Below, in pieces: positions 24,875 through 33,732 of a DNA stretch of 49,740 nucleotides (positions within the stretch are counted from its first letter, which is position 1; each line of letters starts with the position of its first letter). The translations under genes and the position numbers were made by a program. The notes below the pieces were generated by a model that did no database searches, was not told where the DNA came from, and saw nothing but the letters and a program-made list of their open reading frames with translations. The DNA comes from Flavobacterium sp. Its GTDB lineage: Bacteria; Bacteroidota; Bacteroidia; Flavobacteriales; Flavobacteriaceae. The stretch spans positions 1 to 49,740 of the forward strand of contig JAGOJA010000006.1 of NCBI GenBank assembly GCA_017995345.1, given 5' to 3'.

Positions 24875-25762
24875 ATGAAAACAATAGCTGTAATCGGGGC
24901 AGGAACAATGGGCAATGGAATCGCGCATACCTTTGCACAAAGTGGCTTTACCGTAAAACTAATAGATGTTTCTGAAAAATCATTGGATAAAGGAATGGCA
25001 ACTATCGCCGCCAATTTGGACCGCATGTTTGCAAAAGGGAGCATCACCCAAGAAGACAAAGCAAAAACAATTACGAATATCATCACTTATACTGATATCA
25101 AAGACGGTGTTGTAGGCGTGGATTTAGTAGTTGAAGCTGCAACTGAAAACGTTGAACTAAAACTAAATATCTTCAAGCAACTGAACGAAGCTTGTTCTCA
25201 TAATACAATCTTGGCAACCAATACTTCTTCTATTTCTATTACGCAAATTGGAGCTGTTGTAGCGCATCCGGAGCGTGTAATTGGTATGCACTTTATGAAT
25301 CCTGTGCCAATTATGAAATTGGTAGAAATCATTCGTGGTTATACTACTTCAGACGAAGTGACGAAAATAATTATGGATCTTTCTGCGAAATTAGGAAAAA
25401 CGCCTGTTGAAGTAAATGATTATCCTGGTTTTGTTGCCAATAGAATTTTGATGCCAATGATCAACGAAGCAATCGAAACATTATACAACAAAGTTGCTGG
25501 AGTTTATGAAATTGATACGGTTATGAAATTGGGAATGGGACACCCAATGGGACCTTTGCAACTTGCTGATTTTATAGGTCTTGACGTATGTTTAGCTATT
25601 TTGAACGTAATGTATGACGGTTTCAAAAATCCAAAATATGCACCTTGCCCATTACTGGTAAACATGGTTAGAGCTGGAAAAATGGGAGTAAAATCAGGCG
25701 AAGGTTTCTACGATTATGCTGAAAGTAAGAAAGCAGAAAAGATTTCGAAACAGTTTATTTAA
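24875..25762 (+). CDS. 3-hydroxybutyryl-CoA dehydrogenase
   Basis: This 295-residue enzyme interconverts 3-hydroxyacyl-CoA and 3-oxoacyl-CoA with NAD(P). The Rossmann motif is VIGAGTMGNGIAHTFAQSG at residues 5-22. The catalytic His is in IGMHFMNPVP with the partner Glu in KLVEIIRG, and NDYPGFVANRILMP marks the C-terminal domain. Length is that of stand-alone short dehydrogenases rather than FadB fusions. It may serve fatty-acid or butyrate-type metabolism. Confidence 0.93.
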   Translation: MKTIAVIGAGTMGNGIAHTFAQSGFTVKLIDVSEKSLDKGMATIAANLDRMFAKGSITQEDKAKTITNIITYTDIKDGVVGVDLVVEAATENVELKLNIFKQLNEACSHNTILATNTSSISITQIGAVVAHPERVIGMHFMNPVPIMKLVEIIRGYTTSDEVTKIIMDLSAKLGKTPVEVNDYPGFVANRILMPMINEAIETLYNKVAGVYEIDTVMKLGMGHPMGPLQLADFIGLDVCLAILNVMYDGFKNPKYAPCPLLVNMVRAGKMGVKSGEGFYDYAESKKAEKISKQFI

Positions 25763-25909
25763 TAATTAGAAATTTTAGCAGATTTTAAGGTTAGTAAAAA
25801 ATAACTTAAAAGTCTACAGATGTAATTTTTAACTAAATTCAAAACGCCAAACATCTGTTTATTAATTTCAAATTTGGATTAGAATTAATAAACAAAAAAA
25901 TATATAACA

Positions 25910-26569
25910 ATGTCAATTCAAACTAATTTACTCAACATAAAAGCTACATTACCGAAACAGGTAACCTTAGTTGCGGTTTCAAAAACTAAACCTGTTTCGG
26001 ATTTAATGGAAGCTTATGAAGCTGGTCAACGCATTTTTGGAGAAAATAAAATTCAGGAAATGACCGAGAAATGGGAACAAATGCCCAAAGATATTCAATG
26101 GCACATGATAGGTCACGTTCAAACAAATAAAGTCAAATTTATGGCGCCATTTGTGAGCTTGATCCATGGCGTTGATAGTTTGAAATTACTACAGGAAATC
26201 AATAAACAAGCTAAAAAAAACAATAGAACTATTGATTGTTTGTTACAGATATATATTGCTGAAGAAGAAACTAAATTTGGTCTTGACGAGGAAGAACTTA
26301 CTTCACTCCTAACTTCAAATGAATTTCAGGAACTGAAAAATATCCAAATCGTAGGATTAATGGGAATGGCAACTTTCACAGCTAATAAAGATCAAATTAA
26401 GAAAGAATTTCTGCATTTGAAATCGATTTTTGATACTAACAAAAATCTGAAATCTGAAATCTGCAACCTAAACACTCTTTCAATGGGAATGTCTGGCGAT
26501 TATCAACTCGCAATTGAATGCGGAAGCACGATGGTTCGAATAGGAAGTAGTATCTTTGGGGGACGATAA
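25910..26569 (+). CDS. YggS family PLP-binding protein
   Basis: This 219-residue alanine-racemase-fold protein binds pyridoxal phosphate and controls cellular B6 and amino-acid balance. Seen are LVAVSKTKPVSDLMEAY with the PLP Lys, FGENKIQEMTEKW, WHMIGHVQTNKVKF, GLMGMAT and LSMGMSGDYQLAIECGSTMVR, which ends with the phosphate-binding loop. Length is typical. It has no catalytic partner domain, as usual. It precedes the nuclease gene by 78 bases. Confidence 0.94.
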   Translation: MSIQTNLLNIKATLPKQVTLVAVSKTKPVSDLMEAYEAGQRIFGENKIQEMTEKWEQMPKDIQWHMIGHVQTNKVKFMAPFVSLIHGVDSLKLLQEINKQAKKNNRTIDCLLQIYIAEEETKFGLDEEELTSLLTSNEFQELKNIQIVGLMGMATFTANKDQIKKEFLHLKSIFDTNKNLKSEICNLNTLSMGMSGDYQLAIECGSTMVRIGSSIFGGR

Positions 26570-26647
26570 AGATAGAAGTTAAGATTAATAAGATTGCTTT
26601 GTTTCTCGCAAAGACTGAATACTAAAAATTGAACACTAAAACTTATT

Positions 26648-28033
26648 TTGTACGCAATACTCGACATAGAAACTACCGGAGGACAATTCAACGAAGAGGG
26701 AATCACTGAAATAGCTATCTATAAATTTGATGGGCATGAAGTGATCGATCAATTCATCAGTTTAGTAAATCCGGAAATTCCAATTCAGCCTTTTGTAGTG
26801 AAACTTACGGGTATAAATAATGCCATGTTACAATCTGCTCCCAAGTTTTTTGAAATAGCAAAACGCATCATCGAAATAACAAACGACTGTGTTATTGTCG
26901 CTCATAATGCCTCTTTTGATTACCGCATATTAAGAACTGAATTCAGACGATTGGGCTATGATTTTGAATCCAGAACACTCTGTACAGTTGAATTATCAAA
27001 AAGATTGTTACCAGAGCAACCGTCTCATAGTTTAGGAAAACTGGTTCGCGCGCTTGGAATCCCAATGGCTGATCGCCACAGAGCTAGCGGAGATGCCTTG
27101 GCAACAATCAAATTATTTAAAATTCTATTAGAAAAAGATTTAGAAAAAGAAATTGTAAAAGATTTTATAAAACTGGAATTCGAAAAAGGGATTGCTCCAA
27201 AATTACTGGATATTGTGGCGGGATTACCATCAAAAACAGGTATATACTACATTCACAATGAAAAAGGAAATCTGATTTATATTGGCAAAAGCCGAAACAT
27301 AAAAAAACGTGTCAATCAGCATTTTACAGGAACTTCAACTAAGTGCAAAAAGATTCAAGCCGAAGTTTTCACCGTAACTTATGACGAAACTGGCAGTGAA
27401 TTGATTGCTTTATTGAAAGAAAGTGAAGAAATAAAAATCAACAAACCCATTTATAACAGAGCACAAAGAAAGAGTATTTTTCAATTTGCTTTATATGCTG
27501 AAAAAGATACAAATGGGTATATCAACTTAAAACTTCAAAAAGCAGATGGTCGAAAAAAAGAAATCACCACCTATAGTTCCTTACAAGAAGGTAAAAATGC
27601 GTTGTTCACCATAACTTCTCAATATAAGTTGTGCCAAAAACTTACTGGTTTGTATGTTTCTAAAACAAACTGTTTTCAATACAGCATAAAGGAATGTGAC
27701 GGTGCGTGTGTTGGTAGCATTTCTCCAGAAGAATACAATGCTAGAGTACTTCGTTTTATCGAGAAAAACAGCTTTGAAAATCAAAATATGGTTTTGATTG
27801 ATAAAGGAAGAAACATCAGCGAACGATCGGCGGTTTTGATAGAAAATGGAATGTACAAAGGCTATACTTTTTATGATTTAAACTATCAAATCAACAATAT
27901 AGAAATACTAAGAAACATCATCATTCCAATGCAAAATAACCGTGATACTAAAAACATAATACAATTACATATCAGAAAGTATAAGTCATTAAAGATCTTG
28001 AAATTTCAAACGCATACCGTAACAACTAAATAA
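26648..28033 (+). CDS. DnaQ-like exonuclease fused to GIY-YIG nuclease
   Basis: This 461-residue protein joins two nuclease domains. Residues 1-165 are a DEDDh 3'-5' exonuclease: DIETTG, VAHNASFDYRIL, and HRASGDALAT. Residues about 190-275 are a GIY-YIG domain: KTGIYYIHNEKGNLIYIGKS and VNQHF. The rest is a Cys-containing domain (LCQKLTGLY, CDGACVG) of the UvrC/Cho-like type. Such fusions are thought to act in DNA repair. The only possible start is TTG at 26648, since TGA lies six codons upstream and DIETTG must be near the N-terminus. The K+ channel gene starts two bases after its stop. Confidence 0.88.
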   Translation: MYAILDIETTGGQFNEEGITEIAIYKFDGHEVIDQFISLVNPEIPIQPFVVKLTGINNAMLQSAPKFFEIAKRIIEITNDCVIVAHNASFDYRILRTEFRRLGYDFESRTLCTVELSKRLLPEQPSHSLGKLVRALGIPMADRHRASGDALATIKLFKILLEKDLEKEIVKDFIKLEFEKGIAPKLLDIVAGLPSKTGIYYIHNEKGNLIYIGKSRNIKKRVNQHFTGTSTKCKKIQAEVFTVTYDETGSELIALLKESEEIKINKPIYNRAQRKSIFQFALYAEKDTNGYINLKLQKADGRKKEITTYSSLQEGKNALFTITSQYKLCQKLTGLYVSKTNCFQYSIKECDGACVGSISPEEYNARVLRFIEKNSFENQNMVLIDKGRNISERSAVLIENGMYKGYTFYDLNYQINNIEILRNIIIPMQNNRDTKNIIQLHIRKYKSLKILKFQTHTVTTK

Positions 28034-28035
28034 TT

Positions 28036-28866
28036 ATGCAGCGAACAAAGTCAATATTCAACACTTTTAGACAAAAAACCAATATTATAATCTACGGAAC
28101 CAATACAGCTTCTGGCCGATTCTTTGATCTTGTTCTTTTAGGCGTAATTCTGGTTAGTATCGTAATCGTTATGCTCGAAACAGTAAAAGGAATCGATACA
28201 AAATACCACAATGAACTTATTGTTTTAGAGTGGGTTATCACAATATTCTTCACTATCGAATACATTCTGCGCGTCATATCTATCAAAAAACCTTTAAAAT
28301 ACATCTTCAGTTTTTATGGAATTATTGATTTGATTGCTACAATACCCATGTATTTTTCCTTATTTTTTGTTGGAACCAGTGTTTTAACCATATTAAGAGC
28401 TTTACGACTGTTACGGCTATTCAAAATTTTAAAACATCCTCAATTCTCCAGCCAATCCACACATCTCAAAGAAGCCATGATTGCTAGTAGAGGGAAAATA
28501 TTGATTTTCATCTATTTTATGTTAATCAGCAGCATCATAATAGGATCGATTATGTATGTCGTCGAAGGAGACGAGGGCGGTTTCACAAGTATCCCCATCA
28601 GTATTTACTGGACTATCGTAACTCTCACAACCGTAGGATATGGCGATATTTCGCCCATAACCCCATTAGGACAAGCAATCGCATCGGTAGTTATGATAAT
28701 GGGTTACGGAGTAATAGCTGTCCCTACAGGAATTGTTTCTGCTGAATTTGCAAACAGCAACCGCAAAAAACCAAAGGAGGAACGAATCAATCCGTGCTCC
28801 GTTTGTGGAACTGAAGGACACGAATTTGACGCAAAATACTGCTACCATTGCGGTACCAAACTATAA
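28036..28866 (+). CDS. Voltage-gated-type K+ channel with zinc ribbon
   Basis: This 276-residue channel has four voltage-sensor-like helices (the fourth, LRALRLLRLFKILK, has regularly spaced arginines), then a pore with selectivity filter TTVGYGD near residue 200 and a sixth helix. The last 25 residues form a zinc-ribbon-like tail, CSVCGTEG...KYCYHCGTKL, with two CxxC pairs. K+ selectivity follows from the filter; the tail may bind a metal or partner. It is directly behind the nuclease gene with a two-base gap, so the two are co-transcribed. Confidence 0.9.
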   Translation: MQRTKSIFNTFRQKTNIIIYGTNTASGRFFDLVLLGVILVSIVIVMLETVKGIDTKYHNELIVLEWVITIFFTIEYILRVISIKKPLKYIFSFYGIIDLIATIPMYFSLFFVGTSVLTILRALRLLRLFKILKHPQFSSQSTHLKEAMIASRGKILIFIYFMLISSIIIGSIMYVVEGDEGGFTSIPISIYWTIVTLTTVGYGDISPITPLGQAIASVVMIMGYGVIAVPTGIVSAEFANSNRKKPKEERINPCSVCGTEGHEFDAKYCYHCGTKL

Positions 28867-28880
28867 TTTATTAATTTGAA

Positions 28881-29020
28881 GCAATTCCAGCTGTACACTG
28901 CAACTCCTCGTTATTTCAGTTGTTTTTCTAAGGCATAAAAGGAGCTTCCTCTGGTCGCTCTTTTACACCAAGAAAAACTAACTTTCATAACTCCGGGGTT
29001 TCCGTTTCCATCTGGGCTAA
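28881..29020 (-). repeat. Palindromic intergenic element, copy 3
   Basis: The ends match copy 1: the plus-strand left end has TCCAGCTGTACACTGCA (copy 1 TCCCGCTGTCTGCAG) and the right end has GTTTCCATCTGGGCTAA (copy 1 GCTTCCATCGCGGCTAG). The interior is longer and different, with ACTCCT (28903-28908) able to pair with AGGAG (28940-28944). The right end stops five bases before the miaA start codon. The whole gap between the channel gene and miaA is this element plus about 20 bases. Confidence 0.6.
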
Positions 29021-29025
29021 AAAAT

Positions 29026-29943
29026 ATGAAATACGTAATCACTATTATCGGTCCTACGGCTATAGGAAAAACTTCCTTGAGTATTGTATTAGCGAATTAT
29101 TTCAAATGCGATATCCTTTCCTGTGACAGCCGACAGTTTTTCAAGGAAATGACCATTGGAACTGCAGTTCCTAACATAGCAGAATTAAACGCTGCCAAGC
29201 ATCATTTCATCCAAAATAAATCTATATTCGAGAATTATACCGTAGGTGATTTCGAGAAAGAAGCTATAGCAAAACTAGACGAATTATTTTTGACCAATGA
29301 TTACGCTATTCTGGTTGGCGGTTCCGGATTGTATGTAGACGCTATTCTAAAAGGTTTTGATGAATTTCCAGAAATAGACGCTGCAGTACGTACTGAGATA
29401 ACAACTAATTATGAAAAACTTGGAATTGGATATTTGCAACAAAAGCTTGAACTTTTAGATCCTGAATATTATAAAAATATAACTATCGAAAATCCACAAA
29501 CCCTGCAAAACCCGCAACGAATGATGCGCTTTGTAGAAGTATGCATAGGTTCCGGAAAACCCTATTCTTCTTTTTTAAATCAAAAGCAAAACAGTCGCAA
29601 CTTCACTCCTATTTTAATTGGTCTGGAAGCAGACAGAAAAATCATCTACAACCGCATAAATCAACGCGTTGATATTATGATGAATGACGGACTTCTGGCT
29701 GAAGCAAAATCGTTATTTCATAACAAAGAGCTAAATGCGCTTCAAACGGTAGGTTATAGAGAATTATTCCGCTATTTAGACAAAGAAATTACATTGGAAT
29801 TTGCTGTTGAAGAAATAAAGAAAAATACCCGACGGTTTTCAAAACGCCAATTAACTTGGTTCAAAAGAAATGAAAATACCAAATGGTTTGATTTTGAAAC
29901 TCCATATGAAACTATTGTAAATTACATCCGCTCAAAAGAATAA
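29026..29943 (+). CDS. miaA: tRNA dimethylallyltransferase MiaA
   Basis: This 305-residue enzyme adds a dimethylallyl group to A37 of tRNAs reading codons that start with U. The P-loop is IGPTAIGKTSLS near residue 8; DILSCDSRQFFKEM, GGSGLYVDAILKG, LQNPQRMMRFVEV and LQTVGYRELFRYL are family blocks. Length is normal. Its untranslated leader is formed by the palindromic element at 28881-29020. The thioesterase gene follows after 34 bases. Confidence 0.96.
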   Translation: MKYVITIIGPTAIGKTSLSIVLANYFKCDILSCDSRQFFKEMTIGTAVPNIAELNAAKHHFIQNKSIFENYTVGDFEKEAIAKLDELFLTNDYAILVGGSGLYVDAILKGFDEFPEIDAAVRTEITTNYEKLGIGYLQQKLELLDPEYYKNITIENPQTLQNPQRMMRFVEVCIGSGKPYSSFLNQKQNSRNFTPILIGLEADRKIIYNRINQRVDIMMNDGLLAEAKSLFHNKELNALQTVGYRELFRYLDKEITLEFAVEEIKKNTRRFSKRQLTWFKRNENTKWFDFETPYETIVNYIRSKE

Positions 29944-29977
29944 AACGAAATAATCCAAATTCATACTATTTTTCAAT

Positions 29978-30718
29978 ATGTCTATCTCTCCTAACTTCAC
30001 CTCTATTCTTAGCAAAGACTGGGAAATCAATTTTACGCAGTGCGCTCCAAATGGATTTTTAAAATACACAGATTTATGTAATGTTTTACAATTAACCGCT
30101 GCAGCACATTCTGAAATTGGTGGTGTTAGTTTTACTGATATGCAGGAATTTGACCAGGCATGGGTATTGAGCCGAATGCGTGTTGAAATCAACAAATTAC
30201 CCAAGTCGGGAGATATTGTAACTGTAAAAACATGGATTCATTCCCTGGCCAACTCCCGTTCTATTAGGGCGTTGGAAATGTACGTAAATGGAGAAAAAAT
30301 TGTAGGTTCTGAGACTTTCTGGGTTGTTTTTAACACAAAAAAACGTCGCCCTGAAGCATTGGTCTTACCGTTTGAACACTTTGAATTATATCCAGAAAAA
30401 AGAGCTACTCTGAAAAGTTTTTCAAAAATCAATTTCAATCATGAGAAAGAAATAGTTTTTGAAAAAAAAGTGTTTTTATCCGATTTAGACATTGTGAATC
30501 ACGTCAATAATGTTAAATATTTAGAGTGGTGTTTGGATTTAGTTGATCCAAAAATAATTCTGAATCAAAAAGTTGAAAGTTTTGAAATGAATTTTTTAAA
30601 GGAATTATCGCTAAAGGATGAAGTGATAATTCATGAAAATATTTCTGAAGAGGAAACTATTTTTAGTATTACAAAAGAAGACAAAGTCTGTTTCGCTTTG
30701 CAATTAAACTACAAATAA
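29978..30718 (+). CDS. Acyl-ACP thioesterase
   Basis: This 246-residue protein has two hot-dog domains like bacterial FatA/FatB-type acyl-ACP thioesterases. It opens with WEINFTQCAPNGFLKYTDLCNVLQ, has WVLSRMRVEINKLP and IHSLANSRSIRALEMY in the first half, and DLDIVNHVNNVKYLEW in the second, which carries the Asn-His catalytic pair. It releases free fatty acids from acyl-carrier protein. It ends 54 bases before the convergent response-regulator gene, with a terminator between. Confidence 0.9.
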   Translation: MSISPNFTSILSKDWEINFTQCAPNGFLKYTDLCNVLQLTAAAHSEIGGVSFTDMQEFDQAWVLSRMRVEINKLPKSGDIVTVKTWIHSLANSRSIRALEMYVNGEKIVGSETFWVVFNTKKRRPEALVLPFEHFELYPEKRATLKSFSKINFNHEKEIVFEKKVFLSDLDIVNHVNNVKYLEWCLDLVDPKIILNQKVESFEMNFLKELSLKDEVIIHENISEEETIFSITKEDKVCFALQLNYK

Positions 30719-30738
30719 AATACGTGTTTAGATGCGAC

Positions 30739-30770
30739 AAAAAAGCCTCAATTTCTTGAGGCTTATCTTA
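30739..30770. terminator. Convergent terminator
   Basis: AAGCCTCAA (30743-30751) and TTGAGGCTT (30756-30764) form a 9-bp stem. The minus-strand side has a T-run, so it serves the response-regulator operon best and the thioesterase gene less well. Confidence 0.8.
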
Positions 30771-30771
30771 T

Positions 30772-31488
30772 TTATTCTGCTACTTTATTTTTTACAACTA
30801 ATCTAAAACCTTCTCCGTGAATGTTTAAAATTTCAACATCTTCATCAAGTTTCAAATACTTTCTCAATTTAGCAATATACACATCCATACTTCTGGAAGT
30901 GAAATAATTGTCATCTCTCCAAATTTTGGTTAATGCTAATTCTCTTGGCATCAAATCATTTTCGTGAAGAATCAACATTTTCAATAATTCATTCTCTTTT
31001 GGAGACAATTTAATTGGTTCTTCATTATTAAAGGTTAAAAAACGAAGCTTTGAATTCAAATGAAATTTACCAATATTAAATTCAAATTGTACCTGTTCTG
31101 CTTTAGTATCTGATGATTTTCTTTGAATTATTGCTTTGATTTTCATCAACAATACTTCAGAATCAAATGGTTTATTCAAATAATCATCAGCACCAGCTTT
31201 GTACCCCTTCAAGACATCCTCTTTCATTGATTTTGCTGTTAAAAAAATGATTGGCACTTCATTGTTTTTTTCTCTAATTTCTTTAGCTAATGTATATCCA
31301 TCTTTGTAAGGCATCATTACATCCAAAATACATAAATCATATGTATCCTTTTTGAATTTTTCAAAACCTTCCATTCCGTTTTTTGCTAAAGTAACATCAA
31401 AATCATTTAGCATTAAATAATCTTTTAAAACTGCACCAAAATTAAGGTCATCTTCGACTAGAAGTATTTTTTTATTTACATTTTCCAT
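30772..31488 (-). CDS. OmpR-family response regulator, RprY-like
   Basis: This 238-residue protein has a receiver domain (acidic pocket LLVEDDLNFG, phosphorylated Asp 56 in LCILDVMMP, Lys in YLNKPFD) and an OmpR-type winged helix with SPKENELLKMLILHENDLMPRE-like sequence and SRSMDVYIAKLRKYL. The closest described relative is RprY of Bacteroides. It binds DNA when phosphorylated by the kinase encoded just upstream, three bases away. Confidence 0.93.
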   Translation of the reverse strand: MENVNKKILLVEDDLNFGAVLKDYLMLNDFDVTLAKNGMEGFEKFKKDTYDLCILDVMMPYKDGYTLAKEIREKNNEVPIIFLTAKSMKEDVLKGYKAGADDYLNKPFDSEVLLMKIKAIIQRKSSDTKAEQVQFEFNIGKFHLNSKLRFLTFNNEEPIKLSPKENELLKMLILHENDLMPRELALTKIWRDDNYFTSRSMDVYIAKLRKYLKLDEDVEILNIHGEGFRLVVKNKVAE

Positions 31489-31491
31489 ATT

Positions 31492-33075
31492 CTAATTTAT
31501 TAATGGTAATTTTATTATGAAGGTACTCCCTTTTCCCTTTTCACTTTCTACATAAACCTGACCGTTATGGTCATCAACTATTCTTTTTACATAGGACAAT
31601 CCTAATCCATGTCCTTTCACATTATGTATATCACCAGTATGTTCTCTATAAAATTTTTCAAAAATTCTTTTCTGGGCAGCTTTACTCATTCCCAAACCTT
31701 TGTCTTTGATTTTTATAATGATCATATCTTTGATGTTTTCAGTACAAATTTCAATTTCTGGAACATTTGGAGAATATTTTATAGCATTCTCTAAAATATT
31801 CACAATCACATTCGTAAAATGAACATCATTGATTAATACTGTGTTTCGTAAAGCATTAAAATGACTTATAATTGTTCCTTCTCTATCCGCTAAAATTAAA
31901 TTTACGTGCTCAATTGCGTCTTCAATAATCTCATGAATATTGTGTGGCTCTTTGACGATATCTAATTCTTTCTTTTCTAATTTAGAAATTCGTAAAACAT
32001 TTTCAACTTGTGCATGCATGCGCTTATTTTCATCCTTAATCATTTGAAGGTATCGCAAAACCTTCTCTTTATCATCAATTATTTTAGGATTCTTTATTGC
32101 ATCCAAAGCCAGATTAATCGTTGCTATTGGAGTTTTGAACTCATGAGTCATGTTATTTATGAAATCATTCTTGATTTCAGAAATTTGGCGTTGACGGATT
32201 AACTGATTCAATGCACTAGAATAGGCAATCAAAATAATTAGTGTAAAAATGATTGAAAGTACCGTAATACTAATTAATTCTGATAATAAAAATTTCTTTT
32301 TAAGTGGAAACGTAACCAACAATTCGTACTTCGTACTCCCTTCATTATCAATAAAAACAGGGATTGAATACGTAGCATCTTTATCGTATTTAAACTCATT
32401 TGATTTAATTTTAGTAGCTAAATTATTACTATAAATACCAAACTCAAACTTAGTTTCAACACCATGTTCTTCTAATTCTTTCTTAATAAGTTTTTGTAAA
32501 ACTGGTACAGAAACACGTTCCTCAAGTGGCATAGCTGACAATACATCTTTCGCTGAAATTTCAAAAATTGCGTTGTCTAAAATGTCTAGATTTCCTGATT
32601 TTTCAATTCTAACATCGGGTATTAAACTTTGGCTAATACCTGAGTTATCAACAGAGTTATTGTTGTACACCTCTGTAACTCTTTTGGAACTAAAGCTTTT
32701 GAACTTTTCACTATTAAATTTTTTATCAAAGAACGTAGGTGAAATATTATAGTCTTCAGATATTATACTGTTCGAATAGACAATAGTTTTATTGGTTTTC
32801 GGATTTTTCTGTACATAATAAAACTCTAATAGATCATCTTTTTTTGGAAGCTTGCCTGTACTGTCCTTAATATGATTAATCTTATCATAAAATTTATAGG
32901 TTTCTTGTTTTTGAATTTTATCCGCTACATCACTAATTACTTGTTTTACATGAATTTTAAATTGTTCATCATTGTTCTTAAAAGAAGTGTTAAACCAATA
33001 CACCTGAACAAGAATAATCCCTATTAAGGACAAACTCATCAGAAAAACAAGTAATCTAAAAAAAAGTTTATTCAT
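31492..33075 (-). CDS. Sensor histidine kinase, RprX-like
   Basis: This 527-residue inner-membrane kinase has a first membrane helix at residues 5-28, a periplasmic sensor of about 230 residues without a recognised domain, and a second helix (LISITVLSIIFTLIILIAY). The kinase core follows: H-box MTHEFKTPIATI, N-box NILENAIKYS, and G-boxes DKGLGMSKAAQ and KGHGLGLSYVKRI. It phosphorylates the downstream response regulator. The pair resembles RprX/RprY of Bacteroidota. It lies 59 bases after coaE in the same orientation. Confidence 0.93.
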   Translation of the reverse strand: MNKLFFRLLVFLMSLSLIGIILVQVYWFNTSFKNNDEQFKIHVKQVISDVADKIQKQETYKFYDKINHIKDSTGKLPKKDDLLEFYYVQKNPKTNKTIVYSNSIISEDYNISPTFFDKKFNSEKFKSFSSKRVTEVYNNNSVDNSGISQSLIPDVRIEKSGNLDILDNAIFEISAKDVLSAMPLEERVSVPVLQKLIKKELEEHGVETKFEFGIYSNNLATKIKSNEFKYDKDATYSIPVFIDNEGSTKYELLVTFPLKKKFLLSELISITVLSIIFTLIILIAYSSALNQLIRQRQISEIKNDFINNMTHEFKTPIATINLALDAIKNPKIIDDKEKVLRYLQMIKDENKRMHAQVENVLRISKLEKKELDIVKEPHNIHEIIEDAIEHVNLILADREGTIISHFNALRNTVLINDVHFTNVIVNILENAIKYSPNVPEIEICTENIKDMIIIKIKDKGLGMSKAAQKRIFEKFYREHTGDIHNVKGHGLGLSYVKRIVDDHNGQVYVESEKGKGSTFIIKLPLIN

Positions 33076-33134
33076 CGAAACAAATTTAGTATTTTAACAA
33101 TATATTAGATGATAGATTAACCAAACATTAACAA

Positions 33135-33731
33135 TTATACTTGTTTTTGTTTAATCTTTAAGATTTTAAGAATTCGATCAATTTCTAACTTTGTAGTTTC
33201 AACAGAAATATTTTCAATAATGAAATCGCTTTTTGAAATACGTTTTTCATCTGTCCATTGTGCATTTATTCGTTTCAAAACAAGTTCTCGTGTCGTTTTA
33301 TCTCGTTTAATAACCCGTTCAATCCTTGATTCTATTGGCGCTGTTACAGTTATAATTATATCACAGTCTTTATAACGTCCACTTTCAAATAATATGGCAG
33401 CTTCATAAATAACATAAGGAGCCGCTTGATTTTGCAAAAGCCATTGCTCAAAGTGTTTTTTTACAGCAGGGTGAACAATACTATTGAGTTTTTCTAATCT
33501 TTCAGGATTATTAAATACAATTTTTGCTAATTTTTCTCTATTCAATATCTCATTTTCAAAAACATCAGTACCAAATGAGTCTTTAATAGCTTCAATAATA
33601 GAAGCTGATTCCATGATTTTTCTTGCCTCATCATCAGCAATATAAATTGGAATGCCACATGATTTAAAGTAATTTGCTACTGTGGTTTTACCACTCCCAA
33701 TACCTCCAGTTAAACCAATAATTTTTGTCAT
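33135..33731 (-). CDS. coaE: Dephospho-CoA kinase
   Basis: This 198-residue enzyme phosphorylates dephospho-CoA in the last step of coenzyme A synthesis. Seen are the P-loop GLTGGIGSGKTTVA at residues 6-19, IYIADDEARKIM, LNSIVHPAVKKHFEQW and VIYEAAILFESG. Length is normal. It follows the glycosyltransferase gene by one base. CoaBC, two steps earlier in the same pathway, is encoded at 38793-40013. Confidence 0.95.
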   Translation of the reverse strand: MTKIIGLTGGIGSGKTTVANYFKSCGIPIYIADDEARKIMESASIIEAIKDSFGTDVFENEILNREKLAKIVFNNPERLEKLNSIVHPAVKKHFEQWLLQNQAAPYVIYEAAILFESGRYKDCDIIITVTAPIESRIERVIKRDKTTRELVLKRINAQWTDEKRISKSDFIIENISVETTKLEIDRILKILKIKQKQV

Positions 33732-33732
33732 A

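Noticed and set aside
26530..26545. GGTTCGAAT, reminiscent of a tRNA T-arm
   Set aside because: It lies within the yggS coding sequence and has no surrounding cloverleaf.
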